A stretch of 42,543 nucleotides of DNA from Pelobacter sp. UBA6093 (GTDB taxonomy: Bacteria > Desulfobacterota > Desulfuromonadia > Desulfuromonadales > Syntrophotaleaceae), in NCBI GenBank assembly GCA_002435955.1, contig DIWZ01000026.1:64565-107107 (forward strand), read 5' to 3'. The translations under genes were made by a program, and so were the position numbers. The first letter of the stretch is position 1. Every line of letters begins with the position of its first letter. The notes beneath the pieces were generated by a model. It was not told the origin of the DNA. It saw nothing but the letters and a program-made list of their open reading frames with translations, and searched no databases. Shown piece by piece: positions 40,273-42,543 of this stretch.

Positions 40273-40301
40273 ATTTTTGCAATTTATTCATTGTTGGTCA
40301 A
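40273..40301 (-). promoter_or_regulatory. Candidate promoter of the HD-GYP/PilZ operon
   Basis: On the minus strand TTGACC (40301-40296), 17 bases, AAAAAT (40278-40273), about 150 bases before the first start codon in an AT-rich gap. The whole gap 40123-40649 holds only this candidate, the two repeats below and a GGAGCCC-GAT-GGGCTCC hairpin (40577-40593) after rarA. Confidence 0.3.
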
Positions 40302-40377
40302 GAATAAATGTCTCACTGAAAAAGTAAATTAGGATTTGTATAGATTGTGTAATTAAAAAAAATACAGGTATAGCGTT

Positions 40378-40442
40378 AGGAGCCTGTCGGACCATCCATG
40401 AGCCGGCTGCAAATTCGGCCCGTTATAGTCCGGCAGACTCCT
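40378..40442. repeat. Dispersed foldback repeat, full copy in opposite orientation
   Basis: Arms AGGAGCCTGTCGGACCATCC and TATAGTCCGGCAGACTCCT flank ATGAGCCGGCTGCAAATTCGG plus CCC. The core is the reverse complement of the core in the copies at 25691 and 27898, so this copy is inverted relative to them. It sits upstream of the HD-GYP operon. Confidence 0.9.
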
Positions 40443-40443
40443 A

Positions 40444-40482
40444 AGAGCCTGTCGGCCTATCCATGCGCCGGCAGGCGCCTGG
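40444..40482. repeat. Half copy of the foldback repeat in tandem
   Basis: AGAGCCTGTCGGCCTATCC followed by ATGCGCCGG matches one arm and the start of the core, directly after the full copy at 40378-40442. It ends in GCCGGCAGGCGCCTGG with small palindromes. Confidence 0.7.
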
Positions 40483-40649
40483 TCAATGGGTTTGTTATTT
40501 GCGTTGCCAGGATCATGAACAGGTGTGGCGTGCAATTTGTGGTGGGGGATGGTTCTGAAACATCACGGCATCCCTGGGAGCCCGATGGGCTCCTGGCGCA
40601 GGATGCATCGATGGTCGCCAGTATTAGCCAAAGAGATTTGCCTTTTTTG

Positions 40650-41951
40650 CTATCGGTCGGGCTTGCGCTGATCCTGGAATTCCTGCATGCGTTTTTCGTA
40701 GCCTCTATCAGCGTTGTGATAAAAACGCTGCCCTTGCAGCGCCTCGGGCAGGTATTCCTGGTCAACCCAGGCTCCCGGGTAGTCATGAGGGTAGCAGTAT
40801 CCATCGCCATACCCAATGTCTTTCATGAGGCGCGTCGGGGCGTTGCGCAGATGCGCGGGTACCGGCAGAGCGCCGCTTTTACGCACTGCTGCCAGGGCCC
40901 TGTCGATGGCCAGGTAAGAAGCATTACTTTTGGGGGCGCAGGCCAGGTAAGTTGCTGCCTGGGCCAGGGGGATGCGCCCTTCGGGCATGCCGATGAAATG
41001 TACTGCCTGCTGGGTGGCAACGGCCAGTTGCAGCCCGCGAGGGTCGGCATTGCCTACATCCTCGGCGGCGAAAATGACCATGCGACGGGCAATGAACAAT
41101 GGATCTTCTCCCGCTTCTATCATGCGAGCAAGCCAATAAAGGGCTGCGTCCGGATCGGAACCTCTGAGGCTTTTTATAAAGGCGGAGATGACATTGTAAT
41201 GTTCTTCCGCGCCCTTATCATAGCGTACCCCACGTTGTTGCAAGGCATCCTTGATCGCCTGTAAGCGGATAACCTGCTGTCCTTTACTCAAATCCGCTGC
41301 TACTTCCAGGGCGTTCAGTGCGATGCGGGCGTCGCCCTGCGCTTGCTCGGCCAGAAAAGTCAGCGCCTCGCGGTCCGTTTCGGAAAATGCGCTGGCCACG
41401 CCCCGGGGATCAGACAGGGCGCGCTCCAGCAGGCTGACGATGTCCAACGTATCCAGCGGTTGCAGGACGAAGACGCGAGAGCGGGAAAGCAACGCCGAGT
41501 TGATTTCAAATGAGGGGTTTTCGGTGGTGGCGCCTATCAGGGTGATGTCGCCTTTTTCCACGTAAGGCAAAAAGGCGTCCTGCTGGGCCTTGTTGAAGCG
41601 GTGTATCTCATCAACGAAAAGCAGGGTTTTGCGATCGTGGTAAGCGCGTTCTTCCTTTGCCTTCTGAACAATCTCCCGAATTTCTTTTATGCCCTGGAGT
41701 ACAGCGGAAAAGAAGACGAAGCGGCTTCGGGTCGCTCCGGCGATGACCTGGGCCAGGGTGGTCTTGCCCGTTCCCGGAGGGCCCCAGAAAATCACGGAAG
41801 AGAGCCGATCGGTTTCAATCAGGCGGCGCAGTACCTTGTCTTTGCCAATCAGGTGCTGCTGGCCGACCATCTCTTCCAGGGTTCTCGGGCGCATGCGTTC
41901 CGCCATGGGAGCCTGGGCATTTATATGAATGTCGCTTTCGAAAAGTTCCAC
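40650..41951 (-). CDS. rarA: Replication-associated recombination protein RarA (MgsA/WRNIP1 family)
   Basis: A 433-residue AAA+ ATPase related to RuvB and clamp loaders, acting at stalled replication forks. Walker A is GPPGTGKTT, Walker B LLFVDEIHRFNKAQQDAFLP, sensor 1 GATTENPSFEINSALLSRS. The C-terminal tetramerisation region (EDVGNADPRGLQLAVATQQAVHFIGMPEGRIPLAQAATYLACAPKSN) is diagnostic. The start is GTG at 41951, with AAGGA ten bases upstream. It stands alone, with foldback elements upstream and downstream. Confidence 0.96.
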   Translation of the reverse strand: MELFESDIHINAQAPMAERMRPRTLEEMVGQQHLIGKDKVLRRLIETDRLSSVIFWGPPGTGKTTLAQVIAGATRSRFVFFSAVLQGIKEIREIVQKAKEERAYHDRKTLLFVDEIHRFNKAQQDAFLPYVEKGDITLIGATTENPSFEINSALLSRSRVFVLQPLDTLDIVSLLERALSDPRGVASAFSETDREALTFLAEQAQGDARIALNALEVAADLSKGQQVIRLQAIKDALQQRGVRYDKGAEEHYNVISAFIKSLRGSDPDAALYWLARMIEAGEDPLFIARRMVIFAAEDVGNADPRGLQLAVATQQAVHFIGMPEGRIPLAQAATYLACAPKSNASYLAIDRALAAVRKSGALPVPAHLRNAPTRLMKDIGYGDGYCYPHDYPGAWVDQEYLPEALQGQRFYHNADRGYEKRMQEFQDQRKPDR

Positions 41952-41983
41952 TACTTTATGGTCCTTGTGTGAAAATCAAATTT

Positions 41984-42116
41984 GGTGGCGTCGCAAAAAG
42001 TCCGCCCTATGGCGTTACGGTGTTTTTTCAGGACCTCGACATACATGATGTATGCCTGCGTCCCTGAAAAACCACCAGGCCCTTGTAGGACGAAATTTTT
42101 GCTTAGCCATCCTGCG
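41984..42116. repeat. Foldback element B (imperfect 130-bp palindrome)
   Basis: The left half (TGGCGTCGCAAAAAGTCCG..., TTTTTTCAGGACC) is the imperfect reverse complement of the right half (CCCTGAAAAACCACC..., GACGAAATTTTTGCTTAGCCA). The centre is CATACAT-G-ATGTATG. It lies just upstream of rarA. Sequences of this GGTGGCGTCGCAAAAAGTC type are, as I recall, multicopy in related genomes; I see only one copy here. Confidence 0.75.
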
Positions 42117-42285
42117 TATTTTGGCGAAAGCATTGCATTTGGTTTTCCGGTCTCTCGGGATGGCGCCAATCTGCCGGCTTGTCGTCGTACGATTAAAACT
42201 GAATGTAGCACACACACGGTTTTTCCCACAACCGCCTATGCCAGCCTAAGTTCTTGAAAGTGATGGACTTTGCCGAAGGGGCTAT

Positions 42286-42433
42286 GTTAGTTTTCATCCG
42301 GAAACAAGCAGTTCTTCCCAAGGCCAAGGAAATCAGGCGCTTGCACGGAGGCGTAGATGTCTACGCTGCACACGCAAGCGTGCGGATTGACGCCGAGATT
42401 GGGAAAAAGGGCCGTTTCCGGATGAAAACCAAC
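42286..42433. repeat. Foldback element A, 148 bp with 20-bp terminal inverted repeats
   Basis: Left end GTTAGTTTTCATCCGGAAAC (42286-42305) and right end GTTTCCGGATGAAAACCAAC (42414-42433) pair at 19 of 20 positions. Inside are nested pairs TTCTTCCCAA/TTGGGAAAAA, CGCTTGC/GCAAGCG and GCGTAG-ATGT-CTACGC, so the whole element can fold into one long hairpin. It encodes no protein. The arrangement suits a MITE-like non-autonomous element or a structured RNA. A solo arm occurs at 33371-33389. Confidence 0.8.
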
Positions 42434-42456
42434 TTACAGCCACTGCAACAACAGGC

Positions 42457-42543
42457 TCAGGCCTCTGCCTCGACCACGAACAGCAACCGATTGCAATGCG
42501 GACAGCACTGGATCTGCGGATCGAGGAACAAGCTGTTGAACAG
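42457..42543 (-). CDS. 3' end of an unidentified gene entering from the right edge
   Basis: The minus strand is open from the window edge to a TGA at 42457-42459 and would encode the last 28 residues LFNSLFLDPQIQCCPHCNRL plus LFVVEAEA. CCPHC suggests half of a zinc ribbon. It is too short for family assignment. The region 41952-42456 between this and rarA contains only foldback elements B and A. Confidence 0.35.
   Translation of the reverse strand: MFNSLFLDPQIQCCPHCNRLLFVVEAEA

Noticed and set aside
25691..40482. The AGGAGCCTGTCGGACTATCC repeats as a CRISPR array
   Set aside because: Copies are kilobases apart, are palindromic with two arms and are not regularly spaced; no cas genes are present.
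41982..42257. Open frames of 60-90 codons on both strands between rarA and the right edge
   Set aside because: They fall inside or beside palindromic element B, mirror each other, and have no ribosome site or domain.
1..42543. tRNA or rRNA genes
   Set aside because: No cloverleaf with the GGTTCGA-type T-loop and CCA-end, and no rRNA-like block was recognised in any intergenic gap; a tRNAscan run would be decisive.

Overview
The window looks like a chromosomal segment of an anaerobic deltaproteobacterium of the Desulfuromonadales. Gene content and protein style point to the Pelobacter/Syntrophotalea-Geobacter group, with P. carbinolicus-like the best guess; this is inference and no database was searched. 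Supporting signs are Gram-negative envelope genes (lpxC, a FadL/OmpP1 porin, a lipoprotein PPIase), NtrYX, sigma-54-type regulation, a class II FBPase (GlpX), HD-GYP/PilZ signalling and several families of dispersed foldback repeats. Most of the window is moderately GC-rich. The block at about 33.4-40.4 kb is visibly richer in A+T.

Layout. 0.1-0.8 kb: a small siroheme/4Fe-4S sulfite-reductase-like protein. 0.9-2.6 kb (minus): an OmpR-type response regulator with its histidine kinase. 2.7-3.8 kb: a nitronate monooxygenase-like FMN enzyme. 4.0-9.9 kb: late heme synthesis (NirJ/AhbD-like radical SAM protein, hemE, hemH, hemG), interrupted by an inverted DnaJ/CbpA-type co-chaperone gene. 10-11.8 kb: rbgA and an FKBP lipoprotein. 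11.9-13.9 kb: two near-identical cold-shock cassettes, each with a structured leader and a strong terminator, around a zinc-ribbon gene and followed by a tiny basic protein. 14-18.8 kb (minus): lpxC, ntrY, ntrX. 18.9-24.5 kb (minus): UbiB/ABC1 kinase, phasin-like protein, patatin-like phospholipase and a large unrecognised protein. 24.5-29 kb (minus): ruvC-ruvA-ruvB, yebC, glpX. 29.2-31 kb (plus): GDPD, HAD phosphatase, NifU-C/Nfu protein. 31.1-33.3 kb: FadL porin diverging from a methyltransferase. 33.4-40.1 kb (minus): a three-gene operon HD-GYP / double-PilZ-acyltransferase / HD-GYP. 40.6-42 kb (minus): rarA. The right edge has two large foldback elements and the 3' end of an unidentified gene.

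The signals most worth a second look are: (1) a dispersed palindromic repeat of about 65 bp in at least seven full, decayed or half copies, one of which supplies the C-terminus and stop codon of HemG and one of which separates ruvA from ruvB; (2) the duplicated csp cassette, whose leader hairpins show compensatory changes and which carries a terminator-like hairpin in front of the coding region; (3) the HD-GYP/PilZ/HD-GYP operon, in which the middle protein has two PilZ-like domains that each keep a different half of the c-di-GMP signature. No tRNA, rRNA, CRISPR array, complete insertion sequence or prophage gene was seen.
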